A stretch of 52,147 nt of DNA from an uncultured Pelagibacteraceae bacterium (GTDB lineage: Bacteria > Pseudomonadota > Alphaproteobacteria > Pelagibacterales > Pelagibacteraceae): the NCBI GenBank assembly GCA_902524865.1, contig CABZEV010000002.1:1-52147 (forward strand), given 5' to 3'. The notes under the pieces were generated by a model. The model was not told the origin of the DNA. It saw only the letters and a program-made list of their open reading frames with translations, and ran no database searches. The position numbers and the translations under genes were made by a program. Positions within the stretch are counted from its first letter, which is position 1, and each line of letters opens with the position of its first letter. Shown here piece after piece: positions 1-7,290 of the stretch.

Positions 1-368
1 AAATTTCAAAAGCAACTAAAGGCAAAAGAGCTGGAAAGGATAGTCACTGGTACGGAAAGAAACATACTTTAGAAACTAGACAAAAATTGTCGTTATCACT
101 TAAGAAATCATTCAAAAACCCTTCAAAAAACAGGTTAGCTGGAATTAAGATTGCTGCAAAAAAAAGATTAGGCAAACACTATCATACTAAAGAAAGCAAA
201 AAAAAAATATCTTTAGCCCACCTAAATAATAAATACAATCTTGGAAAAAAAGTTTCCAAGAGTACTAGAGAAAAAATTTCAAAAGGAAACAAAGGAAAAA
301 AAAGATCTAAGAAATTAAGGAAACAAATTTCAGAAAGTCTTAAAAAATATTACAAGTCTCTAAATTAA
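1..368 (+). CDS. NUMOD3-repeat protein, C-terminal part of a homing-endonuclease-like gene (5' end outside window)
   Basis: The reading frame is open from the window edge to the TAA at 366-368, so the true start lies upstream. The visible 121 or so residues are very basic and built from repeated units of the form G-K-K-x-S-x-x-T-R-x-K-I/L-S-x-x-x-K (for example around GKKHTLETRQKLS and GKKVSKSTREKIS). This is the NUMOD3 DNA-binding motif found C-terminal to GIY-YIG or HNH nuclease domains in phage and intron-type homing endonucleases. No nuclease domain is visible, so activity cannot be judged. It sits 145 bp before a tRNA gene and a repeat cluster, consistent with a mobile or phage-derived patch. 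It could equally be a stand-alone DNA-binding remnant. Confidence 0.6.
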   Translation, partial: ISKATKGKRAGKDSHWYGKKHTLETRQKLSLSLKKSFKNPSKNRLAGIKIAAKKRLGKHYHTKESKKKISLAHLNNKYNLGKKVSKSTREKISKGNKGKKRSKKLRKQISESLKKYYKSLN

Positions 369-386
369 TCACGCACGGGTCTTATA

Positions 387-429
387 TGGACCAAATTTTT
401 TGGTCCAATTTTGGTCCACTGGTGGTCCA
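387..429. repeat. Cluster of GGTCCA repeats with a 9-bp inverted repeat
   Basis: TGGACCAAA (387-395) and TTTGGTCCA (399-407) form a perfect 9-bp hairpin with a 3-nt loop. Further direct copies of GGTCCA lie at 413-418 and 424-429, so the hexamer occurs three times at about 11-bp steps with one copy inverted. Spacing of about one helical turn suggests cooperative protein binding, such as integrase arm sites or a repressor. There is no U-tract after the hairpin on the plus strand, so it is not an obvious terminator. The function is unknown. Confidence 0.55.
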
Positions 430-465
430 CTAAGAAAGCCTTATTAATCGAAATTTCTACATTTC

Positions 466-494
466 TTGTTTGAAAGAAAAAAAATAAGTAGTAT
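466..494 (+). promoter_or_regulatory. Possible sigma70-type promoter for tRNA-Met
   Basis: TTGTTT at 466-471 is separated by 17 nt from TAGTAT at 489-494, about 20 bp before the mature 5' end of the tRNA. The -10 match is only 4 of 6, and A+T-rich DNA gives many chance matches. Confidence 0.3.
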
Positions 495-513
495 ATATCA
501 ACGTGAATTTAAT

Positions 514-590
514 GGCGGGGTAGCTCAGTTGGTTAGAGCGCGGGACTCATAAGCCCGAGGTCAGTGGTTCGATCCCACTTCCCGCTACCA
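514..590 (+). tRNA. tRNA-Met (anticodon CAT)
   Basis: A 77-nt cloverleaf: acceptor GGCGGGG pairs with TCCCGCT (with terminal G-T pairs), discriminator A, encoded CCA at 588-590. The D-arm has GCTC/GAGC, the anticodon loop is CTCATAA (anticodon CAT), and the T-arm has AGTGG-TTCGATC-CCACT. A paired first acceptor base argues against initiator tRNA, so an elongator tRNA-Met is most likely; a lysidine-modified tRNA-Ile2 with CAT cannot be fully excluded by eye. In the anticodon stem (CGGGA/GCCCG) the pair next to the loop is A-G rather than Watson-Crick. Confidence 0.93.
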
Positions 591-596
591 TTAAAG

Positions 597-1634
597 TCAA
601 ATTTTTAACCATCTTTTATTTTTTAAAGTCCAGTCGACTACTTGATCTATTCTTTCTTCTATGGAGACTTTTGGTTTCCATCCCAATTTTTTCATTAAAT
701 TACCATCTAAAGCATATCTTAGATCATGACCAGGTCTACTTGAATGAAAATCAACCATTTTATATTTCAATTTTTTGCCAACAGACTTTGCGATTAATTT
801 TGCTAGTTCGAGATTATCTAATTCTATAGGACCCACCAAATTAAATTTTGGACATTTAGCTCCACCATAATCTATTTTATTTTTTTTAATTATTTTTTTA
901 CGATTTTTGATCAAGAACAAGCATCCATCAGCTACATCTGATGCATGAATATAATGCCTGCTCCCAGCTTTAGTTTTATTTTTATTACTATGAATTTCCA
1001 CAAACAAGCCATCTCTTGCACTAATAATACATTTTGGAATAAATTTTTCAGGATGTTGTCTTTCACCAAATACGTTCATTGTATGTGTTATGAAAATTGG
1101 AATATGATAACTATTTTCAAAAGCTACTGCCAATTCTTCACCACCCGCTTTGGTTGCACTATAAGGATTAGTAGAATTGTATCTTTCTCTTTCTTTATAT
1201 TTAACTTTATTTGGTGCTGGACCAAAAACTTCATCAGTACTAAAATATACAAATAGCTCTAAATTTTTATTTTTCCTTGCAAAATTTAATATATTGCATG
1301 TTGCAACTACATTATCATATACAAATGTTAAAGGATCAGTAATTGATCTATCAACATGACTAGATGCAGCCATGTGTAAAATGAAATTAAATTTTCCTAA
1401 GTCAGCTGTCAACATGTCATTTACCTCTGCTCGAAGATCATGATGAACAACTCTTAGTCGTTTTTTATCTTTCTCAGAAATTTCAGTCATCATATCTGAG
1501 ATTCGATTTAAATTTCCTGAGTAGTCTAACCTATCTAAAGAGACGATTTCCCAATCAGTATGATTCAGTATATGCCTGATAGTGTGGTGGGCAATAAAAC
1601 CTGCTCCTCCAGTAATTAAAACTCTTTTTTTCAT
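597..1634 (-). CDS. NAD-dependent nucleotide-sugar dehydratase/epimerase (RmlB-like extended SDR)
   Basis: This 345-residue extended short-chain dehydrogenase starts with a Rossmann signature (VLITGGAGFIAHH), followed by the S-T-D-E-V-F-G segment and the catalytic YSATK (Y-x-x-x-K). The TDE and length resemble dTDP-glucose 4,6-dehydratase (RmlB), which oxidises and dehydrates a nucleotide-bound hexose for deoxysugar synthesis. Related CDP- or UDP-sugar dehydratases share these motifs, so the substrate is open. The gene ends 7 nt after the tRNA on the opposite strand and diverges from a GT2 gene, which places it in a surface-polysaccharide block. No rmlA, rmlC or rmlD is visible, so I give no symbol. 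Confidence 0.85.
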   Translation of the reverse strand: MKKRVLITGGAGFIAHHTIRHILNHTDWEIVSLDRLDYSGNLNRISDMMTEISEKDKKRLRVVHHDLRAEVNDMLTADLGKFNFILHMAASSHVDRSITDPLTFVYDNVVATCNILNFARKNKNLELFVYFSTDEVFGPAPNKVKYKERERYNSTNPYSATKAGGEELAVAFENSYHIPIFITHTMNVFGERQHPEKFIPKCIISARDGLFVEIHSNKNKTKAGSRHYIHASDVADGCLFLIKNRKKIIKKNKIDYGGAKCPKFNLVGPIELDNLELAKLIAKSVGKKLKYKMVDFHSSRPGHDLRYALDGNLMKKLGWKPKVSIEERIDQVVDWTLKNKRWLKI

Positions 1635-1688
1635 ATAAGATACAACTATAGTATTTTCAAAACTGTAACAATATATTAAATATCTTAA

Positions 1689-2525
1689 ATGGACCTAACA
1701 ATTGTAATCGTTTCATTCAAGAGTGGAGACATTCTTCATAGATGTATAAAATCAATAGATGTTAAGTTTCCAATAATAATTATTGAAAATTCAATCGATC
1801 AAAATCTAAAATTAGATTTAGAAAAAAAATATCCAAATGTTAATTGTATTTTACCGAGAGAAAATTTAGGTTATTCAGGTGGAAATAATCTTGCATTATC
1901 TAAAGTAAAAACTGATTTTGCCTTGATTTTAAACCCAGATGTAGTTTTAGAGAAAAATTGTATTGAAAATTTTTTTGTAACAGCAAATAAAGTCTTAGAT
2001 TTTGGAATTATAGCACCAGTTTCTGTTGAAGAAAGGTACGATAATTTTGACCCCATTAAGGACTTAAATATAAAAGAAGTTGAAAATGTTAAAGGTTTTG
2101 CAATGTTTTTTAATATGAAAAATTTGAAATGGTGTAACTTTTTTGATGACAATTTTTTTCTTTATTTGGAGGAAATAGATTTATGTAAAAGGTTGCGTTT
2201 GAAGAATACAAAGATTTTTATCGATCCTTCTATAAAAGTAAGACATTTTGGAGGCTCTTCACATATACCAGAAATAAACCGACCCATGGAGTTGTCTAGA
2301 AACTGGCATTGGATGTGGTCAACATTTTATTTTAATAAAAAACACAATGGCTATGTATTTGCTTTAATCAAAATTTTGCCAAAATTTTTTTCATCATTAT
2401 TAAAGTATATTTTTTACTTAATTTTTTTAAAGAAATACAAAAGTGAAATATATAAGTACAGACTTTTAGGTATTATTAATTCTGTTTTATTAAAAAAATC
2501 ATGGTATAGACCAACCTTAAATTAA
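1689..2525 (+). CDS. Glycosyltransferase family 2 (rhamnosyltransferase-like)
   Basis: This 278-residue protein has a GT-A N-terminal domain: TIVIVSFKSGDIL at residues 4-16, the E-N-x-G-Y-S-G-G-N-N segment near residue 58 typical of rhamnosyltransferase-like GT2 proteins, and N-P-D-V acting as the DxD-type metal and nucleotide-sugar site near residue 79. A hydrophobic stretch near the C-terminus (residues about 225-250) could associate with the inner membrane. It probably transfers a sugar to a lipid-linked glycan in LPS or capsule assembly; donor and acceptor cannot be read from sequence. It lies between two sugar-nucleotide SDR genes. Confidence 0.85.
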   Translation: MDLTIVIVSFKSGDILHRCIKSIDVKFPIIIIENSIDQNLKLDLEKKYPNVNCILPRENLGYSGGNNLALSKVKTDFALILNPDVVLEKNCIENFFVTANKVLDFGIIAPVSVEERYDNFDPIKDLNIKEVENVKGFAMFFNMKNLKWCNFFDDNFFLYLEEIDLCKRLRLKNTKIFIDPSIKVRHFGGSSHIPEINRPMELSRNWHWMWSTFYFNKKHNGYVFALIKILPKFFSSLLKYIFYLIFLKKYKSEIYKYRLLGIINSVLLKKSWYRPTLN

Positions 2526-2555
2526 TTTGTAAAATTTGAAATATTCGAATGAGTA

Positions 2556-3443
2556 ATGAAGAAAAATAAAAAAATTCTTATCACTGGTGGAGCTGGTTTT
2601 GTTGGAACGAATTTAATCAAACTACTTTTGAAAAAAACACAATATGAAATTTTAAGTTTAGATAATTATACATCTGGAAAAAAATCTAATCACATTCGAA
2701 ACTCTCGAGTAAAATATATCAAAGGTAGTACTACAGATATTCTTAAATTAATTAAATACCCAAAACAAATTAAATCCATTTTTCATTTTGGTGAATTTGC
2801 GAGAATTTATCAAAGCTTTTTGAGAATGAATGATTGTATATACTCCAATTCAATAGGTACAAATGCAGTTTTTAATTTTTGTTTAAAACATAAAATAAAA
2901 CTAATCTATTCAGCAACTTCTGCATCTTTAGGGAATAAAGGACAAGATAAAAATTTATCGCCTTATTCTTTTACAAAAGCAAAAAATTTAGAGTTGTTAG
3001 AAAACTTAAAAAAGTGGTTTAATTTTAAGTATGAAATTATTTATTTTTACAACGTTTATGGACCTAATCAGATATCTACAGGCCCAATGTCGACTGTAAT
3101 AGGAATATTTGAATATCAATTTATTAATAGAAAACCTCTGACAATTGTAAAACCAGGTACACAAACAAGAAGGTTTACTCACATCGATGATACTGTGGAG
3201 GTTTGTTATAATGCGTGGAAAAATAATTTGTGTAGACACTATAGTATAACAAGTAAAAAGTCTTATTCGATAATAGAGGTTGCTAAAATGTTTAATTCCA
3301 AAATAAAATATTTAAATAAAAGACCTGGTGAAAGATATGTGTCAGCTCTTACTAAAATGAATTTATCTAACAAAATTTATAAACATTATGGAAAAATATC
3401 TTTAAGAAATTACATATCTGAATTCATAAATAACAATACTTAA
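2556..3443 (+). CDS. NAD-dependent epimerase/dehydratase (GalE-like extended SDR)
   Basis: A 295-residue extended SDR: N-terminal NAD-binding ILITGGAGFVGTNL, SATSASLG in the catalytic Ser/Thr position, YSFTK as the Y-x-x-x-K pair, and R-R-F-T-H-I-D-D in the substrate domain, as in UDP-glucose 4-epimerase-like enzymes. It is a little short for GalE (about 330 residues). The product is likely an epimerised or dehydrated nucleotide sugar for the neighbouring GT2. The next gene on the opposite strand ends only 3 nt away. Exact substrate unknown. Confidence 0.82.
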   Translation: MKKNKKILITGGAGFVGTNLIKLLLKKTQYEILSLDNYTSGKKSNHIRNSRVKYIKGSTTDILKLIKYPKQIKSIFHFGEFARIYQSFLRMNDCIYSNSIGTNAVFNFCLKHKIKLIYSATSASLGNKGQDKNLSPYSFTKAKNLELLENLKKWFNFKYEIIYFYNVYGPNQISTGPMSTVIGIFEYQFINRKPLTIVKPGTQTRRFTHIDDTVEVCYNAWKNNLCRHYSITSKKSYSIIEVAKMFNSKIKYLNKRPGERYVSALTKMNLSNKIYKHYGKISLRNYISEFINNNT

Positions 3444-3445
3444 TT

Positions 3446-4126
3446 TCATTTAAACATTTTCTTAAATTCATTAATATTGATCACTCGTAAATATTTATTA
3501 TAATTTTCATAATAATCTTTGAATTTGAGATCTTTGATCTTCTTATCAACTCTAAGAATTGAAGTATTTTTTCCTTTTTTGATTATCCCAATACCTTGGT
3601 CTATTTTACAAGTATAAATATTTAAATCATCATTATGTCTTAAATCTACTATTGCTTTCCAAACATCACCATTCCAAGTCATTCTATATCTTGGAACAGC
3701 TTGTTTACTCATACAATCAGGCATACAATCATGAACTAAAACTACTCCATCCTCTTTTAAACAATCTAAAGAATTTATTATATCTTTTTTGACTTGTTCA
3801 TAAGTATGCAATCCATCAATAAAGACCAAATCAAATTTTTTATTATTTTCCTTAAAAAATTCATCACTTGTCTTTCTTAAATTTCCACCACTGACTGGGT
3901 CAACTCCAACTTTATTTTGGATATCAATTTTAGAAAATAATTGATCTTGATCACAGCCAATCTCTAAATAATCAATATAATTATATTTATTTATTAGATA
4001 TTTAATTAAATCCCAACGATAATAATCTGAGGGAAAATTATATTCTAATTTACCATTAAAATTTTCTACAAATATATTGTAATAAATTTTATTAAGTAAT
4101 TTAGAAATTTTGGATAATTTTTCCAT
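3446..4126 (-). CDS. Class I SAM-dependent methyltransferase (Methyltransf_24-like)
   Basis: This 226-residue protein has a Rossmann-type SAM domain: YLEIGCDQDQLFSKI as motif I, V-D-P as the acidic residue after strand 2, FDLVFIDGLHTYEQVKKD as motif IV with the D-G-x-H signature of the Methyltransf_24 family, and VLVHDCMPD afterwards. Such enzymes often occur in polysaccharide or secondary-metabolite clusters and methylate sugars or small molecules. The N-terminal 45 residues are not conserved by eye. It directly abuts apt (4127) on the same strand and may be co-transcribed with it. Confidence 0.75.
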   Translation of the reverse strand: MEKLSKISKLLNKIYYNIFVENFNGKLEYNFPSDYYRWDLIKYLINKYNYIDYLEIGCDQDQLFSKIDIQNKVGVDPVSGGNLRKTSDEFFKENNKKFDLVFIDGLHTYEQVKKDIINSLDCLKEDGVVLVHDCMPDCMSKQAVPRYRMTWNGDVWKAIVDLRHNDDLNIYTCKIDQGIGIIKKGKNTSILRVDKKIKDLKFKDYYENYNKYLRVININEFKKMFK

Positions 4127-4654
4127 TTAATGACCAGGAAATTCTATTAAATTTTCGACTTTATAACCTTTTTTTAAAAGATTATCAGCACCATTTAAAT
4201 CAAACAAATTAATTACAAATATAAAAGCTGCAACTTTTCCTTTAGAGATTTCAACTAGCTTGGCTGCGGCTTCTGCAGTTCCCCCAGTTGCAATTAAATC
4301 ATCAATTATCAAAACATTATCATTTTCATCAATAGAATCTTTATGCACCTCTATAGTTGCAGTGCCATATTCAAGCTCAAAATCTACTGAGTGTATATCA
4401 GCCGGTAACTTGTTTTTCTTTCTAAGCATCACAAATGGTTTTTTTAATATATATGAAACTGCGGATGCAAAGACAAAGCCTCTTGATTCAACGGCTGCAA
4501 TTTTATCAAATTTCACCTTTTTACTTCTCTCAACTATCTGATTTATTGTTTCAGAAAATGCTTTTTCATTTTTAATTAATGTGGTTATATCTCTAAATAA
4601 AATCCCTTTTTTAGGATAATCTGGAATTGATCTAATAAAATCTTTTAAATTCAT
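4127..4654 (-). CDS. apt: Adenine phosphoribosyltransferase
   Basis: Apt converts adenine and PRPP to AMP and pyrophosphate in the cytoplasm. The 175-residue protein has the normal family length. It shows the N-terminal F-R-D-I-T segment, AAVESRGFVFA for base and hood interactions, and the PRPP loop VLIIDDLIATGGTAEAA near residue 117. It diverges from mtnP across 42 bp. MtnP releases adenine from methylthioadenosine and Apt recaptures it, so the arrangement is metabolically coherent. Confidence 0.95.
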   Translation of the reverse strand: MNLKDFIRSIPDYPKKGILFRDITTLIKNEKAFSETINQIVERSKKVKFDKIAAVESRGFVFASAVSYILKKPFVMLRKKNKLPADIHSVDFELEYGTATIEVHKDSIDENDNVLIIDDLIATGGTAEAAAKLVEISKGKVAAFIFVINLFDLNGADNLLKKGYKVENLIEFPGH

Positions 4655-4696
4655 AAGAGTAAATTATATATTAATAATTAATTAAAATATTTTAAG

Positions 4697-5569
4697 ATGA
4701 CAATAAATAAATTAGCAATCATTGGTGGAAGTGGCCTATATGATGTTGAAGAATTTGAAAATCGAGAGTTAGTTGATTTACAAACTCCCTGGGGTAAACC
4801 TTCAGATCAAATTTTAAAGACAAAATATAAAAATAAAGAAGTTTATTTTTTACCGAGACATGGAAGAGGGCATTTTATTTCACCCTCAAAAATAAATTTT
4901 CGAGCTAACATTGATGCTTTAAAGCAATTAGGTGTTTCTGACATTGTCTCAATATCAGCGGTCGGATCTTTAAAAGAAGACTTACCACCAGGTAAATTTG
5001 TAATTGTTGATCAATTTATAGATAGAACTTTTGCTAGAAATAAAACTTTTTTTGATGACGAAATCGTTGCCCATGTTTCAATGGCTCATCCAACATCAAA
5101 TGGTCTAATGAATGCGTGTGAAGAAGCTATTAAGAAAGAAAAAATAAAATATCAAAAAGGTGGAACTTATGTAGTAATGGAAGGGCCACAATTTTCAACT
5201 TTAGCTGAGTCCAATCTTTATAGATCATGGAAAGCTGATGTGATTGGTATGACAAATATGCCAGAGGCTAAATTAGCTAGAGAAGCAGAAATTAGGTATG
5301 CATCTGTTTCAATGGTAACTGATTATGATTGTTGGCATCCAGATCATGAAAATGTAGATGTAAAACAAGTAATAAAAGTTCTTTTAGAAAATGCTGCTAA
5401 AGCAAAAAATATGATTAAAAATTTGATAGAAAATTTTGAAAATCATATTGACCCTCAAGATCCAACAAATAATTGTTTAGATGTTGCAATTATTACTGCT
5501 TCAGAAAAAAGAACAAAAAAAACTATAGATAAACTTAGAACAGTTGCTGGTAGAGTTTTAAATAAATGA
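4697..5569 (+). CDS. mtnP: S-methyl-5'-thioadenosine phosphorylase
   Basis: MtnP splits 5'-methylthioadenosine with phosphate into adenine and 5-methylthioribose-1-phosphate. The 290-residue sequence has the phosphorylase family start (LAIIGGSGLYD), the phosphate/ribose-site R-H-G-R-G-H near residue 53, YVVMEGPQFST, the I-G-M-T-N-M-P-E-A-K-L-A-R-E-A-E block of MTA and purine nucleoside phosphorylases, and M-V-T-D-Y-D-C-W near residue 212, where D favours 6-aminopurine substrates. Its stop overlaps the mtnA start by 4 nt (ATGA), making it the first gene of a coupled operon. Confidence 0.95.
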   Translation: MTINKLAIIGGSGLYDVEEFENRELVDLQTPWGKPSDQILKTKYKNKEVYFLPRHGRGHFISPSKINFRANIDALKQLGVSDIVSISAVGSLKEDLPPGKFVIVDQFIDRTFARNKTFFDDEIVAHVSMAHPTSNGLMNACEEAIKKEKIKYQKGGTYVVMEGPQFSTLAESNLYRSWKADVIGMTNMPEAKLAREAEIRYASVSMVTDYDCWHPDHENVDVKQVIKVLLENAAKAKNMIKNLIENFENHIDPQDPTNNCLDVAIITASEKRTKKTIDKLRTVAGRVLNK

Positions 5570-6636
5570 GAATAGAAGCAGAAGAGTATCGAACTATTTG
5601 GTTTGAAAATAATGTTGTAAAAATTATTGATCAAACAAAACTACCACATCAATTTATTATAAAAGACTTAAAGATAGTTAAAGATGCAATTAATGCTATA
5701 AAAACAATGGAAGTAAGAGGCGCACCTTTGATAGGTGCTACCGCAGCTTATGGACTAGTTTTAGCTATTATTGAAAATAATGAGCAATCATTTTTGAAAA
5801 AATCTGCAGATGATTTAATGAGTTCAAGGCCAACAGCAATCAATTTAAAATGGGCTGTTGATAGAATGATGAACAAATTATCAGGTTTAAATAGTGATAA
5901 AATTTTTGAAACAGCTCTTAATGAGGCAAAAGATATATGTGAAGAAGATATAAAATTTTGTGAAAATATAGGATTAAATGGATTAAAAATTATAGAGGAA
6001 TTTTATAATAAAAAAAAAGATACAATTAATATCTTAACTCATTGTAATGCAGGTTGGCTTGCAACAATTAATTGGGGCACAGCAACCTCTCCAATTTATC
6101 ATGCACATAAAAAAGGGATTCCAATTCATGTTTGGGTAGATGAAACGAGACCAAGAAACCAAGGAGCTAACTTAACTTCATTTGAATTAAATGAAGAAGG
6201 AATTAAAAATACAATCATTGCAGATAACACAGGTGGAATTTTGATGCAAAGTGGAGAGGTTGATATGTGTATTGTTGGAACGGACAGAACTCTAGCCAAT
6301 GGAGATGTTTGTAATAAAGTTGGAACTTATCTAAAAGCACTAGCAGCTCATGATAATAAGATTCCTTTTTATGTAGCACTTCCAAGTTCCACTATTGATT
6401 GGAATATAAAAGATCATAAAGATATTCCAATTGAGGAGAGAAATTCAGAGGAATTATCTCATATGGAAGGTTTAGATGAAAAAGGAAATATAAAGAAAAT
6501 ACAAATATATCCAAAGAAAAGTAAGGCTATGAATTTAGCATTTGATATCACACCTGCAAAATATGTTACAGGTTTGATTACTGAAAAAGGTGTTTGTGAT
6601 GCCTCAACAGAAGGATTAAAGAAGTTATTCAAATGA
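5566..6636 (+). CDS. mtnA: Methylthioribose-1-phosphate isomerase
   Basis: MtnA isomerises 5-methylthioribose-1-phosphate to 5-methylthioribulose-1-phosphate. The 356-residue protein matches the eIF2B-alpha-like family. It shows R-G-A-P-L-I-G near residue 52, T-H-C-N-A-G carrying the catalytic Cys, DETRPRNQGA, and GTDRTLANGDVCNKVGT carrying the catalytic Asp. It overlaps mtnP upstream and the aldolase downstream by 4 nt each, so the three proteins are probably made together. Confidence 0.95.
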   Translation: MRIEAEEYRTIWFENNVVKIIDQTKLPHQFIIKDLKIVKDAINAIKTMEVRGAPLIGATAAYGLVLAIIENNEQSFLKKSADDLMSSRPTAINLKWAVDRMMNKLSGLNSDKIFETALNEAKDICEEDIKFCENIGLNGLKIIEEFYNKKKDTINILTHCNAGWLATINWGTATSPIYHAHKKGIPIHVWVDETRPRNQGANLTSFELNEEGIKNTIIADNTGGILMQSGEVDMCIVGTDRTLANGDVCNKVGTYLKALAAHDNKIPFYVALPSSTIDWNIKDHKDIPIEERNSEELSHMEGLDEKGNIKKIQIYPKKSKAMNLAFDITPAKYVTGLITEKGVCDASTEGLKKLFK

Positions 6637-7289
6637 AAAATTTAGAGCAACGAAAACAAATTATTGAATATTCATTAAAACTAAATTCTACAAATCTTTC
6701 ACCATTAAGATCAGGTAATATATCCTTAAGATCTGAAGAGAATAGTACTGACGGTTATTTAATTACCCCATCTGGAAAAAAATATGAAACTTTAAAGCCA
6801 GAAGATATAGTATTCATGAATCTAAATGATGATGCACAAGATAATGTCTCAATTAATAAACCATCCTCAGAATGGAAATTTCACAGAGATATTTATTTAA
6901 ACAAACGAGATGCGGAGGCTATTGTTCACGCTCATTCACCACACGCAACAGCTGTATCTTCACATGGAAAGTCGATACCCCCGTTTCATTACATGATCGC
7001 GCTTGCTGGAGGAGAGGATATTAAATGTGCTGAATACGCGACTTTTGGAACAGAAGAACTTTCTAAAAATGTTATTAAAGCTTTAGAAAATAGAAGTGCT
7101 TGTTTGATGTCTAATCACGGACAGGTTGCTTTTGGAAAAAATTTAGACCAAGCATTTGAACTAGCACAAGAGATAGAAAATATTTGTCATCAATACACTA
7201 TTGCACTAAAGTTAGGTGAGCCGAAGATTCTTTCATTAGAGGAAATGAATAAAGTTTTGGAAAAAGCTAAAGATTATAAAAAAGGGTAA
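6633..7289 (+). CDS. Class II aldolase/adducin-family enzyme, probable methylthioribulose-1-phosphate aldolase or dehydratase
   Basis: This 218-residue zinc-dependent class II aldolase-fold protein shows G-N-I-S-L-R near residue 29, the S-S-E-W-x-x-H segment with the probable catalytic Glu, the metal-binding H-A-H near residue 101, and S-N-H-G near residue 160. Two roles fit the position directly after mtnA. One is MtnB, the dehydratase of the full methionine salvage pathway. The other is the fuculose-phosphate-aldolase-like enzyme of the DHAP shunt, which cleaves 5-methylthioribulose-1-phosphate to DHAP and 2-methylthioacetaldehyde. No mtnC, mtnD or mtnK is present in this cluster, which favours the aldolase role. 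This is inference, so no symbol is given. Confidence 0.8.
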   Translation: MKNLEQRKQIIEYSLKLNSTNLSPLRSGNISLRSEENSTDGYLITPSGKKYETLKPEDIVFMNLNDDAQDNVSINKPSSEWKFHRDIYLNKRDAEAIVHAHSPHATAVSSHGKSIPPFHYMIALAGGEDIKCAEYATFGTEELSKNVIKALENRSACLMSNHGQVAFGKNLDQAFELAQEIENICHQYTIALKLGEPKILSLEEMNKVLEKAKDYKKG

Positions 7290-7290
7290 T

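Noticed and set aside
387-407. GGACC hairpin as a rho-independent terminator of the NUMOD3 gene
   Set aside because: The T-run lies in the loop, not after the stem, and the three hexamer copies at regular spacing suggest protein-binding repeats instead.
945-1256. Plus-strand ORF of 103 codons inside the RmlB-like gene
   Set aside because: It lies antisense to a clear SDR enzyme, is rich in Cys/Phe/Ile from A+T-rich reverse complement, and shows no family motif.
4655-4696. Riboswitch upstream of mtnP or apt (for example a SAM-type element)
   Set aside because: The divergent gap is only 42 bp and A+T-only, too short and unstructured for a known riboswitch.
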